Shown here: positions 14,666-14,756 of the stretch, piece after piece
How the letters are laid out: each line of letters opens with the position of its first letter
Position numbering within the stretch: the stretch's first letter is position 1
Source: JANRIZ01 sp033764445
Lineage (GTDB): Bacteria; Verrucomicrobiota; Verrucomicrobiia; JAWXBN01
DNA length: 14,756 nucleotides
Direction of reading: 5' to 3'
Assembly: GCA_033764445.1 (NCBI GenBank)
Contig: JANRIZ010000009.1
Coordinates: 1-14,756 of the forward strand
Notes under the pieces: model-generated
Databases searched by the model: none
What the model saw: the letters and a program-made list of their open reading frames with translations, nothing else
What the model was told of the DNA's origin: nothing
Position numbers and translations under genes: made by a program

Positions 14666-14756
14666 GTGCTGTTTCAGAACCGCCCGGGGAGCGCACGCGC
14701 CCCCGCGTGCACCAGGAGGCGTCCCCGCCTCCACTCTGCGAGGCCCAACAGGCCGC

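Larger units (their letters stand above)
14462..14756 (+). repeat. tandem double-hairpin intergenic repeat, continuing past the window
   Basis: Copy A (14462-14612, 151 nt), copy B (14613-14741, 129 nt) and the start of copy C (14742 on) each begin GGCCCAAC. The last 68 nt of the period (14553-14620 against 14682-14749) differ at only four positions by eye. Each copy carries two consecutive perfect 7-bp hairpins with 4-nt C-rich loops. The front halves differ in length and sequence. The whole stretch from the fecR-like stop at 14428 to the window end holds no credible gene. Confidence 0.85.

Noticed and set aside
14462..14756. Possible CRISPR array
   Set aside because: Units are 129-151 nt with similar ends and related interiors. 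There are no short identical repeats with unique spacers and no cas genes.

Overview
The window is GC-rich, densely coding DNA from a Gram-negative bacterium with an outer membrane. Secreted FecR-domain proteins with long beta-rich tails, a GxxExxY-family gene, an orphan beta-barrel protein and intergenic hairpin repeats suggest the Verrucomicrobiota or another PVC-group lineage. This is an inference from gene style, not a marker-gene result.

Region 1 (1-3964, minus strand) reads corA, a cytosolic PAS-type histidine kinase, a GxxExxY-family gene, and an NtrC-type sigma-54 activator that is cut by the window edge. Kinase and regulator look like a cognate pair. The GxxExxY gene is AT-rich, is bounded by 28-nt imperfect inverted repeats, and sits exactly between them, so it looks like a small mobile cassette landed in the operon.

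Region 2 (3965-5236) holds a perfect AT-rich hairpin and one unrecognised exported protein. Region 3 (5237-7040, plus strand) is birA then coaX, two cofactor genes (biotin ligase/repressor and type III pantothenate kinase). Region 4 (7041-7431) is a 391-bp gap without a gene that holds remnants of short GTGT-rich and ATCTGCG repeats.

Region 5 (7432-10029, minus strand) is a compact tryptophan operon, trpC-trpF-trpB, with overlapping reading frames and a TTG start for trpF. trpA does not follow. Region 6 (10030-10145) is an AT-rich divergent control region.

Region 7 (10146-14428, plus strand) is an envelope locus: a FecR-domain exported protein, an outer-membrane beta-barrel protein, and a second FecR-domain protein. 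The two FecR proteins are nearly identical in the domain core but have strongly diverged tails, and one 71-nt stretch of DNA is almost identical, as expected from gene conversion. Region 8 (14429-14756) has no gene. It contains tandem copies of a repeat with two consecutive 7-bp hairpins, running off the end of the window.
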